Assembly (NCBI RefSeq): GCF_030269515.1
Contig: NZ_BSTM01000015.1
Span: forward strand, 62,001-126,000
Reading direction: 5' to 3'
DNA from: Actinomadura sp. NBRC 104412
Lineage (GTDB): Bacteria; Actinomycetota; Actinomycetes; Streptosporangiales; Streptosporangiaceae
DNA: 64,000 nt
The notes under the pieces were generated by a model. It made no database searches. It saw only the letters and a list, made by a program, of their open reading frames with translations, and was not told where the DNA came from. This document shows positions 15,911 to 24,443 of the stretch, one piece after another; the first letter of the stretch is position 1; every line of letters begins with the position of its first letter. A program made the position numbers and the translations under genes.

Positions 15911-16660
15911 ATGGTCAGCGACAACTCCACCAGGCTCGCCGTGCTCATCGACGCCGACAACACCCGTCCCACGATCATCGAGGGGCTGCTGGCCGAGGTC
16001 GCCAAGTACGGAACCGCCCACGTCAAACGCGCCTACGGAGACTGGACCGGCACCGGGCTCAAAGGCTGGAAGGACCATCTGCTGGCCCAGTCCATCCAGC
16101 CGATCCAGCAGTTCGCCTACACCTTCGGCAAGAACGCCACCGACGCGGCGATGGTCATCGACGCGATGGACCTGCTGTACTCGGAGCGTTTCGACGGGTT
16201 CTGCATCGTCTCCAGCGACAGCGACTTCACCCGCCTGGCCGCGCGGATCCGCGAGTCCGGCCTGACCGTCTACGGGTTCGGCGAGCACAAGACGCCCAAG
16301 CCGTTCGTGGCGGCGTGCGACAAGTTCATCTACATCGAGAACCTCACCGCGCCCGACGGTGGGGCGCCGGCGCCCGCCCGCCAGGCCGCCAAACTCAAGG
16401 CCGACACCGCGCTGGTGCGCCAGCTCCGCAACGCCGTGGAGGCCGCCTCGGACGATGACGGCTGGGCCCCGCTGGCCTCGGTCGGCCACATCATCACCAA
16501 ACAACAACCGGACTTCGACTCCCGCACCTACGGCTACACCAAGCTCAGCGACCTGATGGCCGCGACGAGCCTGTTCGCGCTGGACCGCCGCAGCCCCGGC
16601 GAGGGGAAACCGTCCGTCATCTACGTCCGCGACAAGCGCCACCGGAACGGCGGCCCCTAG
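15911..16660 (+). CDS. NYN ribonuclease domain protein with C-terminal LOTUS/OST-HTH domain
   Basis: 249 residues from ATG 15911, behind GAGGGA. The PIN-like NYN domain has the acidic metal site: RLAVLIDADNTRPT near residue 10, TDAAMVIDAMDLLY near 80, and FCIVSSDSDFTRLAARI near 100. The tail (LVRQLRNAVEAASDDDGWAP, then SVGHIITKQQPDFDSRTYGY) fits an OST-HTH/LOTUS RNA-binding domain. Such proteins are predicted RNA-cleaving enzymes; targets are unknown. Its stop shares a CTAG with the convergent stress-protein gene. Confidence 0.88.
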   Translation: MVSDNSTRLAVLIDADNTRPTIIEGLLAEVAKYGTAHVKRAYGDWTGTGLKGWKDHLLAQSIQPIQQFAYTFGKNATDAAMVIDAMDLLYSERFDGFCIVSSDSDFTRLAARIRESGLTVYGFGEHKTPKPFVAACDKFIYIENLTAPDGGAPAPARQAAKLKADTALVRQLRNAVEAASDDDGWAPLASVGHIITKQQPDFDSRTYGYTKLSDLMAATSLFALDRRSPGEGKPSVIYVRDKRHRNGGP

Positions 16661-17547
16661 GAACCGGCCGGTTCTTCGGGCCCGTGGACGACCGCCACGG
16701 GGCAGTCCGCGTTGTGGAGCAGGGCGTGGCTGACCGATCCGAGCATGAGGCCACGGATCCCGCCCAGCCCGCGTGAGCCGACGACGAGCAGGCGGGCACC
16801 CGGAGACGCCTCCAGCAGCACCTCATGTGGAACACCGGTCACGACCCTCGTACGCACGTCCCCCACTTCGGGATGGCGCTCCCGCAACGGTGCCAGCAGC
16901 CGGGCCAGCCGCGTCTCGGCCAGCTCGCCTAGCTCGTTCTGATCGACCAGTGGCGGCAGCGCGACCTGGGGTGAGGGGCTCCAGGCGACGATCGCGGTCA
17001 ACGGGACCCGATGGACCTCGGCCTCGGTGAAGGCCATCTCCAGGGCGGCTCGTGCAGCGGCCGAGCCGTCCACACCGACCACCACACGGCCCCGTTCCTC
17101 CCCCGCCCCGGCGTCGGGCTCGCCGCGGAGCACCACCACCGGGCAGCCGGCATGCGCGGCCACCTGGGCGCTCACCGAGCCCAGCACCAGACCGGCGAAC
17201 CCGCCCAGGCCACGGGAACCGAGGACGATCATCTCGGCCCGGCCGCTCAGCTCGATCAGCTTGGCGGCCGCCGACCCCCGTTCCAGGTCGGAGCGCACCT
17301 CAAGGCCGGGCGCCGCGTCGCGGAGACGCTCCACGCCCTCCTCCAGGATCTCCTGCGCCACGGTCCGCAGATCCACGATGGGCATGCCCAGCGACGCGCC
17401 GAAGTTGAACTCCCACACATGCGTCACGGTGACGGGGATCCCACGGGCCGCGGCCTCTTCCGCGGCCCAGCGGAGGGCCCGCGCACCGGCGTCGGAGCCG
17501 TCATAGCCGACGACGACGCCGGTCGGCTCGGCATTCGTGGTGCTCAT
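16657..17547 (-). CDS. tandem universal stress protein (two Usp domains)
   Basis: 296 residues with two Usp folds: VVVGYDGSDAGARALRWAAE near residue 10 and VVVGVDGSAAARAALEMAF near 155. Each ends in the ATP-type motif GSRGLGG (around residues 133 and 262). Two-domain Usp proteins of this type are abundant in dormancy regulons of mycobacteria and streptomycetes. It overlaps the NYN stop by 4 bases, tail to tail, and diverges from the nicotinate phosphoribosyltransferase. Confidence 0.93.
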   Translation of the reverse strand: MSTTNAEPTGVVVGYDGSDAGARALRWAAEEAAARGIPVTVTHVWEFNFGASLGMPIVDLRTVAQEILEEGVERLRDAAPGLEVRSDLERGSAAAKLIELSGRAEMIVLGSRGLGGFAGLVLGSVSAQVAAHAGCPVVVLRGEPDAGAGEERGRVVVGVDGSAAARAALEMAFTEAEVHRVPLTAIVAWSPSPQVALPPLVDQNELGELAETRLARLLAPLRERHPEVGDVRTRVVTGVPHEVLLEASPGARLLVVGSRGLGGIRGLMLGSVSHALLHNADCPVAVVHGPEEPAGS

Positions 17548-17698
17548 GCCCGTTCTCCCCCCTGCCCGGGACCCGCACCGCCGGACTATCGACCCTTACC
17601 CTCGGTAGCGAACCCAATCAGGCTCGCCTCGCCCGTGGAGACGCTCAGTAGTTGGGCATGTACCTGAATCCAGGAGACGACGGCGAGGTACGAGCACC

Positions 17699-19045
17699 AT
17701 GACCAGCGGACTGCTGACCGATCTGTACGAGCTGACGATGGCGGCGAGCTACCTTCGCCGCGGCATGACCGGCCCGGCCACCTTCAGCCTGTTCGTCCGC
17801 CGCCTGCCACCCGATCGCGGCTTCCTCCTCGCCTGCGGCCTGGAGGACTGCCTGAGCTTCCTGGAGGACTACCGTTTCTCCCAGGACGACCTGTCCTACC
17901 TCGAAGAGCAACAACGTTTCGACGCCTCGACACTCCGGGCGCTGGAGGAACTGCGTTTCACCGGGGACGTGTGGGCCGTCCCTGAGGGCCGCGTGGTGTT
18001 CGCGGGGGAGCCCCTGCTGGAGGTGACCGCGCCCATCACCGAGGCCCAGCTCGTCGAGACCGCCCTGCTCAACCACATCACCTTCAACACCACGATCGCC
18101 ACCAAGGCCGCGCGATGCGTGCGGGCGGCGGGCGGGGCCCAGGTCATCGACTTCGCCTTCCGACGGACCCAGGGCATCGACGCCGGGATGGCCGTCGCCA
18201 GGGCCTCCCACATCGCCGGGTTCTCCGGCACCAGCAACGCCGAGGCCGCCCGCCGGTACGGCATCCCGGCCGTGGGCACCATGGCCCACTCCTACATCGA
18301 GGCGTTCCAGGACGAGGAGGCGGCCTTCACCGCGTTCGGCACCGACTTCCCCGACCGCACCACGCTGCTGGTCGACACCTATGACACCCTCGACGGCGTC
18401 CGCACGGCGATCCGCACCGCCCGCCGGGCCGGGCTCGGCCCGCTCGCCGGCGTCCGGCTCGACTCCGGGGACCTGTACGAGCTGTCCGTCCAGTCCCGCC
18501 GCCTGCTGGACGAGGCGGGCATGACCGAAGCCCGGATCGTGGCCAGCGGAGGGCTCGACGAGTACCGCATCGCCGAGCTCACCGCAGCCGGGGCACCGAT
18601 CGACATCTACGGCGTCGGCACCAAGATGGGGGTGTCCGCCGACGCGCCCCACCTCGACAGCGCCTACAAGCTGGTCGCCTTCGAGGACAGGCCGGTCATG
18701 AAGCTGTCCACGGGGAAGGCGACGGCACCGTGCGCCAAGCAGGTGTACCGCGGTCCGGACGGCGACATCGTCGCGTTGCGGGACGAGCCCGCACCACCGG
18801 GCACGCAACCGCTGCTCGTCCCGGCGATGCGGGCCGGACGCCGTACGTCACCCGCCGAGCCGCTGGACACGGCCCGTGAGCGATGCGCGGCCGACCTCGC
18901 CGCTCTGCCCGATGCGTTCACCCGGCTCCGGAGTCCGGAGACCGGCACGGTACGCCTGAGCGAGGCGCTGGAACGCACCCGCGACCGGCTCCGCAGGGAA
19001 CTGCTTGCGCGGACTGCGGCCGAAGGCGCGCTTCCGCCACAGTGA
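17699..19045 (+). CDS. pncB: nicotinate phosphoribosyltransferase
   Basis: 448 residues. Opening LTDLYELTMAASYLRRGM, then FSLFVRRLPPDRGF, IDFAFRRTQGIDAGMAVARA and GVRLDSGDLYELS are diagnostic for the enzyme that joins nicotinate to PRPP to make nicotinate mononucleotide (NAD salvage). In M. tuberculosis one paralog, PncB2, belongs to the DosR dormancy regulon; the neighbours here (Usp, Hsp20) suggest a similar stress role. No clear regulator site was found in the 151-base gap to the Usp gene. Confidence 0.93.
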   Translation: MTSGLLTDLYELTMAASYLRRGMTGPATFSLFVRRLPPDRGFLLACGLEDCLSFLEDYRFSQDDLSYLEEQQRFDASTLRALEELRFTGDVWAVPEGRVVFAGEPLLEVTAPITEAQLVETALLNHITFNTTIATKAARCVRAAGGAQVIDFAFRRTQGIDAGMAVARASHIAGFSGTSNAEAARRYGIPAVGTMAHSYIEAFQDEEAAFTAFGTDFPDRTTLLVDTYDTLDGVRTAIRTARRAGLGPLAGVRLDSGDLYELSVQSRRLLDEAGMTEARIVASGGLDEYRIAELTAAGAPIDIYGVGTKMGVSADAPHLDSAYKLVAFEDRPVMKLSTGKATAPCAKQVYRGPDGDIVALRDEPAPPGTQPLLVPAMRAGRRTSPAEPLDTARERCAADLAALPDAFTRLRSPETGTVRLSEALERTRDRLRRELLARTAAEGALPPQ

Positions 19046-19068
19046 ACACAGTGAACGCCACTAACCGT

Positions 19069-19845
19069 TCAGGGGGCGTCGAAGCCTGCTGCGGTGAGTA
19101 CGCCCTTGCCCTGGGGTGACAGGACGAGCTGGAGGAACTGCTTGGCCAGGTCGGGTTGCGGCGCCTTGCTCAGGGTGACGATGGGGTAGTCGTTGATGGC
19201 CTGGGCGGACTCGGGGAAGTCGATGCCGACGACCTTGGCGCCGGCGGCCTTGACGTCGGTGCGGTAGACCAGGGCGGCGTCGGCCTCGCCCAGGGTGACC
19301 TTGTTGAGAGCGCTCTTGACGTCCTGTTCCAGGGACGCGGGCTTGACGGTCAGATCGGCGGCGGCGAGGGCCTTCTTCGCGGCGGCGCCGCAGGGGACCT
19401 GTTCGGCGCACAGCACGACCTTGAGGTCGGGATCGGCCAGGTCCTTGAGCGCGGTGACCTTTCCGGGATTGCCGGCGGGGGTGGCGATCTGGAGCCGGTT
19501 GCGGACGAAGGTCTGTGGTCGCCCATCGGCCAGGTTGGCGTCGGTGACGGTCTTCATGGTCGCGGGGCTGGCCGAGGCGAACACATCGACCGGAGCGCCC
19601 TGGGTGATCTGCTGGGCGAGGGCAGAACTGCCGCCGAAGTTGAAGCGGACCTTCACCCCCGGGTGGGACTGCTCGAAGGTCTTCCCCAGCGTGGTGAAGG
19701 TCTCGGTCAGCGACGCGGCGGCGAACACCGTCACCGTCTTGGTGCCCCCACTTGTGGCGCCGTCGTCGGTGTCCCCACAGCCGACGACGGCCGTGGTGGC
19801 CAGGGCGAGGCCCAGGAGGGCGGTGATCAGGCGTTTGAACGACAC
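19069..19845 (-). CDS. modA: molybdate ABC transporter substrate-binding lipoprotein
   Basis: 258 residues. Signal with lipobox-like VVGC at residue 22, then the ModA pattern: VTVFAAASLTETFTTLGKTF, FNFGGSSALAQQITQGAPVD and VFASASPATMKTV. The serine and threonine residues of these stretches bind the oxyanion. ModA delivers molybdate to ModBC, but no modB or modC gene follows in the window. It is preceded by a TOBE-domain regulator 23 bases away, probably in one transcript. Confidence 0.9.
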   Translation of the reverse strand: MSFKRLITALLGLALATTAVVGCGDTDDGATSGGTKTVTVFAAASLTETFTTLGKTFEQSHPGVKVRFNFGGSSALAQQITQGAPVDVFASASPATMKTVTDANLADGRPQTFVRNRLQIATPAGNPGKVTALKDLADPDLKVVLCAEQVPCGAAAKKALAAADLTVKPASLEQDVKSALNKVTLGEADAALVYRTDVKAAGAKVVGIDFPESAQAINDYPIVTLSKAPQPDLAKQFLQLVLSPQGKGVLTAAGFDAP

Positions 19846-19868
19846 GACGGGCTCCTTGGGGGTCGGGC

Positions 19869-20300
19869 TCAGGTTGCGCCAGGTCGATGGGGAGTGGTGC
19901 GTTCGACCACGACGTTGGTGGACTTGATGACCGCTTCGGCGAGCACACCGACCTCGAGGTCGAGCTGGTCCGCCGCCTCCCTGCTCATCAGCGACACCAG
20001 CCGGTAGGGGCCGGTGGTGATCTCCACCTGGGCCATGACGCGGTCGCGTACGACCTCGGTGACGATGCCGCGCAGGCGGTTGCGCGCCGAGGAGGTCGCG
20101 GCGGTGTGTTCGGCCTCGCCGTCGGCGATCCTGGCGCGGGCGAAGGCGGCCAGGTCCGCGCCCTCGACCACGCGCCGTCCGGCCTGGTCACGGCGCGCGG
20201 GCAGCCGGTCGGCGTCGACCCAGCGGCGCACGGTGTCGGGACTGACTCCCAGCACGGCCGCGACCTCGTTGATCCGGTACTCCGCCACGTTTCTCACCAT
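19869..20300 (-). CDS. helix-turn-helix plus TOBE (molbindin) regulator
   Basis: 143 residues from ATG 20300. A MerR/excisionase-type helix-turn-helix (YRINEVAAVLGVSPDTVRRW) is followed by a TOBE domain (NRLRGIVTEVVRDRVMAQVE, then LVSLMSREAADQLDLEVGVL). This combination is a known single-TOBE molybdate-responsive regulator in actinobacteria, distinct from ModE of enterobacteria. The GTG in VAEYRI, a few codons in, is an alternative start. It is upstream of modA and likely controls it. An inverted repeat lies 65 bases upstream. Confidence 0.82.
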   Translation of the reverse strand: MVRNVAEYRINEVAAVLGVSPDTVRRWVDADRLPARRDQAGRRVVEGADLAAFARARIADGEAEHTAATSSARNRLRGIVTEVVRDRVMAQVEITTGPYRLVSLMSREAADQLDLEVGVLAEAVIKSTNVVVERTTPHRPGAT

Positions 20301-20364
20301 ACTCTCGCAAAATCCATGCTCCAAGGCCATCCAGTGAGGCATCTGCGCTCGACTGGAGGGAATC

Positions 20365-20384
20365 GGCTTGCATCTGCGCAAGCC
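20365..20384. repeat. 7-bp inverted repeat in the divergent gap
   Basis: GGCTTGC, 6-base loop, GCAAGCC. Part of it (GCATCTGCGC) is repeated directly at 20339-20348. It lies in the 270-base gap between the molbindin-type regulator and the methyltransferase; nothing else was seen there. It could be an operator or a weak terminator. Confidence 0.4.
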
Positions 20385-20570
20385 CACCGGAGCCGTCACA
20401 TCCGGGGTGAACGCCCCTTGCCCGTCGTTGTGGCACTGTCCACCTCGCATATGTATCAGGGGAGTGCGGCGGTGTCGTTCCGGCGACCCGATCGACCGGC
20501 GCGGTCGGCGTTCCACGTCTCGGCGGCAGGGCCGGACCCGGCAATGGTTCATACTGCAAATGCAAGGTGA

Positions 20571-21656
20571 ATGATCGATTTGGCCTCGCAGATTCGGCTT
20601 TTCTGGCGTCTTTTATCTAGTGAATGCATCATGGTGCCCGTGGCCGAGAGCAAGCATGGCGGGACACCGGCCGGCATCGCGTCGGAGCGCTGGCAGGAGG
20701 TCCTGGAGGCGCTGGCGGGGATGATCCCGTCCGGTGCCGCGTGCCGGATCGATGGAGACGGCGGGGATACCGCCATGGTCGCCGATGGGCTCGCCGCCGT
20801 CCTGTCCGCCGCCGGGCGCCCGTGCCTGCGCGTTGACGGCGTGGACGCCCATCCGGGCACCGCGGAAGGGACGGTCACGGTCGCCGCCGGACGCTCGCGG
20901 TCGTCCTCCGAAGGGTCGCAGGTGGTGATCTGGCTGTCGGGTCGTCACACCGGCGGCACGTCGCGCGACGACGAGGAACTACGGGCGCATGTCGTGGTCG
21001 ACCTGCACGACCCGGACTGGCCGGTGATCCGGCATGTCGCGCTGCCGCTGGCCGGGCGCAGCCGCTGGTATGTCACCGAAAGCCGGGCGTTCTTCGCCCG
21101 CCGCGCCGCCACCTGGGACGGCAAGTACGGCGACGACATGCCCGCCTATGCGGCCGCGATCGACGAATCGGGCATCCCGCCCGGAGGTATCGCCTTGGAT
21201 GTCGGCTGCGGCACCGGCCGTGCGCTACCCGCACTGCGTGCTGCCGTCGGGCCTTCCGGTCAGGTGATCGGCGTGGACCTGACCCCGCAGATGTTGCACG
21301 TCGCCCAGCGCAGCGGACGCGCCGAAGATGCCGTTTTGCTCTTGGCCGACGCCTGCCACCTGCCCTTGGTCGACGGCTCGGTCCATGCCGTCTTCGCCGC
21401 CGGTCTCATCAACCACCTCCCGCACCTGGCCGGCGGGATCGGCGAACTGGCCCGTGTCACCCGGCCCGGCGGGCGGCTGATCATCTTCCACCCGTCCGGA
21501 CGCGCCGTCCAGCTCGCCCGCCACGGCCGCACCCCGCGTCCCGATGACCCGCTTGAGCGGGGACCGCTGTCCGCGCTGCTGTCGCGCACCGGCTGGCGGC
21601 TGGACGGCTACGACGACCCGCCACACCGCTTCCTGGCCCAGGCCGTCCGCACCTGA
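20571..21656 (+). CDS. SAM-dependent methyltransferase with degenerate P-loop kinase-like N-terminal domain
   Basis: 361 residues from ATG 20571; MVPVAESK at 20631 is an alternative start, and neither has a strong ribosome site. Residues about 45-165 (CRIDGDGGDTAMVADGLAAV, PCLRVDGVDAH, HVVVDLHDPDWPVIRHVALP) look like a uridine-kinase-type P-loop fold, but the GxxxxGKT loop is lost (DGDGGDTAM). Residues about 200-330 are a class I methyltransferase: ALDVGCGTGRALPALRAAV, VIGVDLTPQMLHVA, DGSVHAVFAAGLINHLPHL. Substrate unknown. The front domain may bind a nucleotide without hydrolysing it, or act as a scaffold. Confidence 0.75.
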   Translation: MIDLASQIRLFWRLLSSECIMVPVAESKHGGTPAGIASERWQEVLEALAGMIPSGAACRIDGDGGDTAMVADGLAAVLSAAGRPCLRVDGVDAHPGTAEGTVTVAAGRSRSSSEGSQVVIWLSGRHTGGTSRDDEELRAHVVVDLHDPDWPVIRHVALPLAGRSRWYVTESRAFFARRAATWDGKYGDDMPAYAAAIDESGIPPGGIALDVGCGTGRALPALRAAVGPSGQVIGVDLTPQMLHVAQRSGRAEDAVLLLADACHLPLVDGSVHAVFAAGLINHLPHLAGGIGELARVTRPGGRLIIFHPSGRAVQLARHGRTPRPDDPLERGPLSALLSRTGWRLDGYDDPPHRFLAQAVRT

Positions 21657-21671
21657 CCCGGCGCTCCCCGC

Positions 21672-22265
21672 TCAGTCGATGATGCGGTCGTTCCTGTGCT
21701 CACCGTAGAAATCGACCTGGCGGGTCATGATGTCGCGCATCGCGGTGCCGCGTGGAACCCCGTACACGGTGCCCGGGAAATCCAGGCCACGCTGCACTTC
21801 CCACAAATCGTCGTGCCGATCGGGAGAGAACAGCTCGGCCGGGTCTCCGACCGCGATCCATCCGATCGGTACGACCGTCTCCGGGGCGAGCCGCGAGTTG
21901 ACGTGAAGCACACTGTTGATACGCAACTCCGAACGGGCACCCGCGACCGCGCCGGGGAACACCGACACCCCAGTGGCCACGAAGACCTCATCCTCGATGG
22001 TCGCCCCGTTGACGTGCGCATGCGGACCTACCAGTACCGCGTCCCCGAGCACCGCCGGATGACCCGCCCGTCCACGCACCAGCGCGTTCTCCATCACCAC
22101 CACGTTCGTGCCGGTGCGGACCTCGCCATCCTCGGCGGTGAGCACAGCCCCATGCAGCACCCGGGCACCCTCGCCCAGCACGACCGCGCCGCACAACACC
22201 GCCGAGGGCGCCACATACGCCGAATCCGGAACGACCGGCCTCCGGCCGCGATGTTCCACCAGCAT
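21672..22265 (-). CDS. gamma-carbonic-anhydrase-like left-handed beta-helix protein
   Basis: 197 residues with hexapeptide repeats (PDSAYVAPSAVLCGAVVLGE, AVLGDAVLVGPHAHVNGATI) that form a left-handed beta-helix. HAHVNG supplies likely zinc histidines; the three-His set of true gamma anhydrases is only partly recognisable. The C-terminal part ends in an alpha helix (RHDDLWEVQRGLDFP) as in the PaaY/YrdA group. Activity as carbonic anhydrase is unproven. Convergent with the methyltransferase. Confidence 0.75.
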   Translation of the reverse strand: MLVEHRGRRPVVPDSAYVAPSAVLCGAVVLGEGARVLHGAVLTAEDGEVRTGTNVVVMENALVRGRAGHPAVLGDAVLVGPHAHVNGATIEDEVFVATGVSVFPGAVAGARSELRINSVLHVNSRLAPETVVPIGWIAVGDPAELFSPDRHDDLWEVQRGLDFPGTVYGVPRGTAMRDIMTRQVDFYGEHRNDRIID

Positions 22266-22413
22266 CCCGATGCCTCTCCACGAGAAGTGGCCGTCGATAC
22301 AGCGCCACTCCCCCTAACCTTGGCGCCTCGTTCGCGGAACATGCAGAGGACGGACAAAAGCGCGAGCAGCCGCTCACTCCGGCGGCCACGTCGTCACGAC
22401 AGCCGGGCGAATC

Positions 22414-23337
22414 TCACGCCTGCGCGCCCGACGGGTTGGGGACGAGGACGATCTTGCCTACGACGTGGCCCTCCTGGACCTCGGCGAGCGCCTCACCGGC
22501 CTCGTCGACCGGCCGGACCTGCGTGACGTAGGGATCCAGCCTTCCCGCTGCGACCAGGTCGGCGAGTTTCTCCAGGACGGCGGTGCTGCGGTCCCGCTCG
22601 ACCGTCCGGCCGCCCAGTTCATGGGCCAGCGGCCGGTCGGCCACCGACAGCAGCGCCGACCGGTCCGCGACCAGAGTCGCGACGGTGCTCAGGGCATCGC
22701 CGCCGACGAGGTCGAAAACGGCGTCCACCCCGTCCGGCGCGGCGGCGCGCACGCGGTCCAGGACCCCCTCCCCGTAGGCCACCGGGATCGCGCCGAACCC
22801 GGCGACGAGGTCGTGCTTGGCCGGGCTCGCCACCCCTACGACCTTGAGCCCCCGGGCCCGCGCGAGCTGCGTGATGGGGATCCCCACGCCGCCACCCGCA
22901 CCATTGACCAGCAACGTCGCCCCCGCGGGCAGCGCGAGGTTCTCCAGCACGTCGTACGCGGTGCCCGCCGCCACCGGCAGGACCGCGGCCGCCTCCGGAG
23001 TCACGGCCTCGGGCCGATGCGCCGCGAATGACGCGGTGACCAGCGCCTGCTCCGCCCAGCCACCGACCATTCCCGGGCAGCCGCCGAACACCTCGTCACC
23101 GACCGCGAACCCTGTCACCTCCGGTCCGACGGCGGTGACGGTCCCGGCCACCTCGCGCCCCAGCACAGCGGGGCCGGCCGTTCCGTAGGCGCCCTCGCGG
23201 AGCCGCCAGTCGCCGGGGTTCACCCCCGCGGCACGCACCCGGACGAGCAACTCGCCCGCACCGGGAGTGGGCACCGGGACATCGAGGAAGGTCTCGTTCT
23301 CCGGCCCGCCGACCGCAGTGAATCCGTACGCCCGCAC
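22414..23337 (-). CDS. NADP-dependent quinone oxidoreductase/zinc-less alcohol dehydrogenase
   Basis: 307 residues. GroES-like front (GELLVRVRAAGVNPGDWRLR, AVLGREVAGTVTAVG), then a Rossmann domain with LLVNGAGGGVGIPITQLARA. It lacks the structural zinc cysteines, as expected for quinone oxidoreductase-type MDR enzymes. The C-terminal EVQEGHVVGKIVLVP is typical. It probably reduces quinones or enones with NADPH. No partner genes. Confidence 0.88.
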   Translation of the reverse strand: MRAYGFTAVGGPENETFLDVPVPTPGAGELLVRVRAAGVNPGDWRLREGAYGTAGPAVLGREVAGTVTAVGPEVTGFAVGDEVFGGCPGMVGGWAEQALVTASFAAHRPEAVTPEAAAVLPVAAGTAYDVLENLALPAGATLLVNGAGGGVGIPITQLARARGLKVVGVASPAKHDLVAGFGAIPVAYGEGVLDRVRAAAPDGVDAVFDLVGGDALSTVATLVADRSALLSVADRPLAHELGGRTVERDRSTAVLEKLADLVAAGRLDPYVTQVRPVDEAGEALAEVQEGHVVGKIVLVPNPSGAQA

Positions 23338-23447
23338 TCTCGCTCCCCACGAAGTCGCGCCGCCCCCTGATCACTCAGGGCCGCGATCATAGGACATCAT
23401 CCAAGCGCGGATCGGTCCTGGCAGCCCTACCGCCGCCCGCGGCGGGA

Positions 23448-23963
23448 TCAGTGGCGGCTCGCGCGGGGCTTTGTGGGACGGGTGCCATAGGCGCAGAGCA
23501 GAAAGATCACGGAGGCGATCGAGCAGATGACCGGGACCGCCACCCTGTCCGCGGTCGTCCGGCCTGCCTGCTCCACGATGCCGCCCGGATCGGACTCGGG
23601 GTACTCGATGCGGACCCTGGAGCCGACCCCGTCCGGTTCGTCGTGCCAATGGTCCGACTTGATGGATGCCACATGGCGTCTGCCATCTGGCGTGGTGAAG
23701 GCCACGTCCCAGTACTTGGTCTTGTTCGAGGTGTATCCGCGGACCACGACGCCGCCCGTCTCGACGCCCCCGCGCGCAAGGCCACGCTCGACGTTGGCGG
23801 TGATGAGCGCGAGGGCGGCGAAGAACGCGGCCACCACGGCGCAGAGCACCGTCATGCCCCACGGGAAGTTCACCGTCCGAGGCGCCGGCTGCTCCGAAGC
23901 GGCGGCGAAGCGCTTCCTGTGACGGTCTTCAAGGGCCGTCATCCATTTGCTCCACGCACCCAT
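23448..23963 (-). CDS. DUF3592-like two-helix membrane protein
   Basis: 171 residues. A helix (MTVLCAVVAAFFAALALITA) near residue 35-55, an extracytoplasmic beta domain (GGVVVRGYTSNKTKYWDVAF, SRVRIEYPESDPGGI), and a second helix (VPVICSIASVIFLLCAYG) near the end. This is the DUF3592 arrangement; function unknown. Confidence 0.7.
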   Translation of the reverse strand: MGAWSKWMTALEDRHRKRFAAASEQPAPRTVNFPWGMTVLCAVVAAFFAALALITANVERGLARGGVETGGVVVRGYTSNKTKYWDVAFTTPDGRRHVASIKSDHWHDEPDGVGSRVRIEYPESDPGGIVEQAGRTTADRVAVPVICSIASVIFLLCAYGTRPTKPRASRH

Positions 23964-24058
23964 CGAGCCTCCCTGTCATGACAGGACGCCGGCCGCTCCG
24001 ATCTGGTGCCGGAAATGGCAGGTTGTGGCCATCGTGGGCGGCCTGTCGCGCCTCGGCG

Positions 24059-24355
24059 TCATCGGCCGGGGCGCAGGTGCCAGCGGCCGGTGCCGCCGTC
24101 CCCGTTGATCTGGAGCAGGGTCCACGGGCGCACCTCGATGCGTTCGTTACGGTCCGCCGCGATGACGTGTGTGGAAGCCGAGGTCAATCCGTCATCCAAG
24201 CAATGGATGACGATTCCTTTCTTGCCTCTGGGCGATCCGACCACGCGGATTCGTACGTCGGAGCGGCCCCACGTGCTCACACCCCAGCGGTCGGGTGTCA
24301 GGATGCCGTGCACCCACCCACGACAGGCAGCGATCGAAGAGCGGCCTCGTGCCAC
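24059..24355 (-). CDS. small hypothetical protein
   Basis: 98-residue frame, the best candidate in the otherwise gene-poor gap 23964-24443. The part from SDVRIRVVGSPRGKKGIVIH to NERIEVRPWTLLQING reads like a folded protein, and its last 25 codons prefer G/C in the third position. The first 25 codons do not, so translation may start later (GTG of VSTWGRSD). No known motif; no clear ribosome site. Confidence 0.4.
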   Translation of the reverse strand: MARGRSSIAACRGWVHGILTPDRWGVSTWGRSDVRIRVVGSPRGKKGIVIHCLDDGLTSASTHVIAADRNERIEVRPWTLLQINGDGGTGRWHLRPGR

Positions 24356-24443
24356 CGGGGAGGGCGCCGCACATCACCATCAACGCGCGGTAACACCGCG
24401 ATGATCTCAGGATGCGAGCCGTACCGCCCGCTCGCCCATCAGC

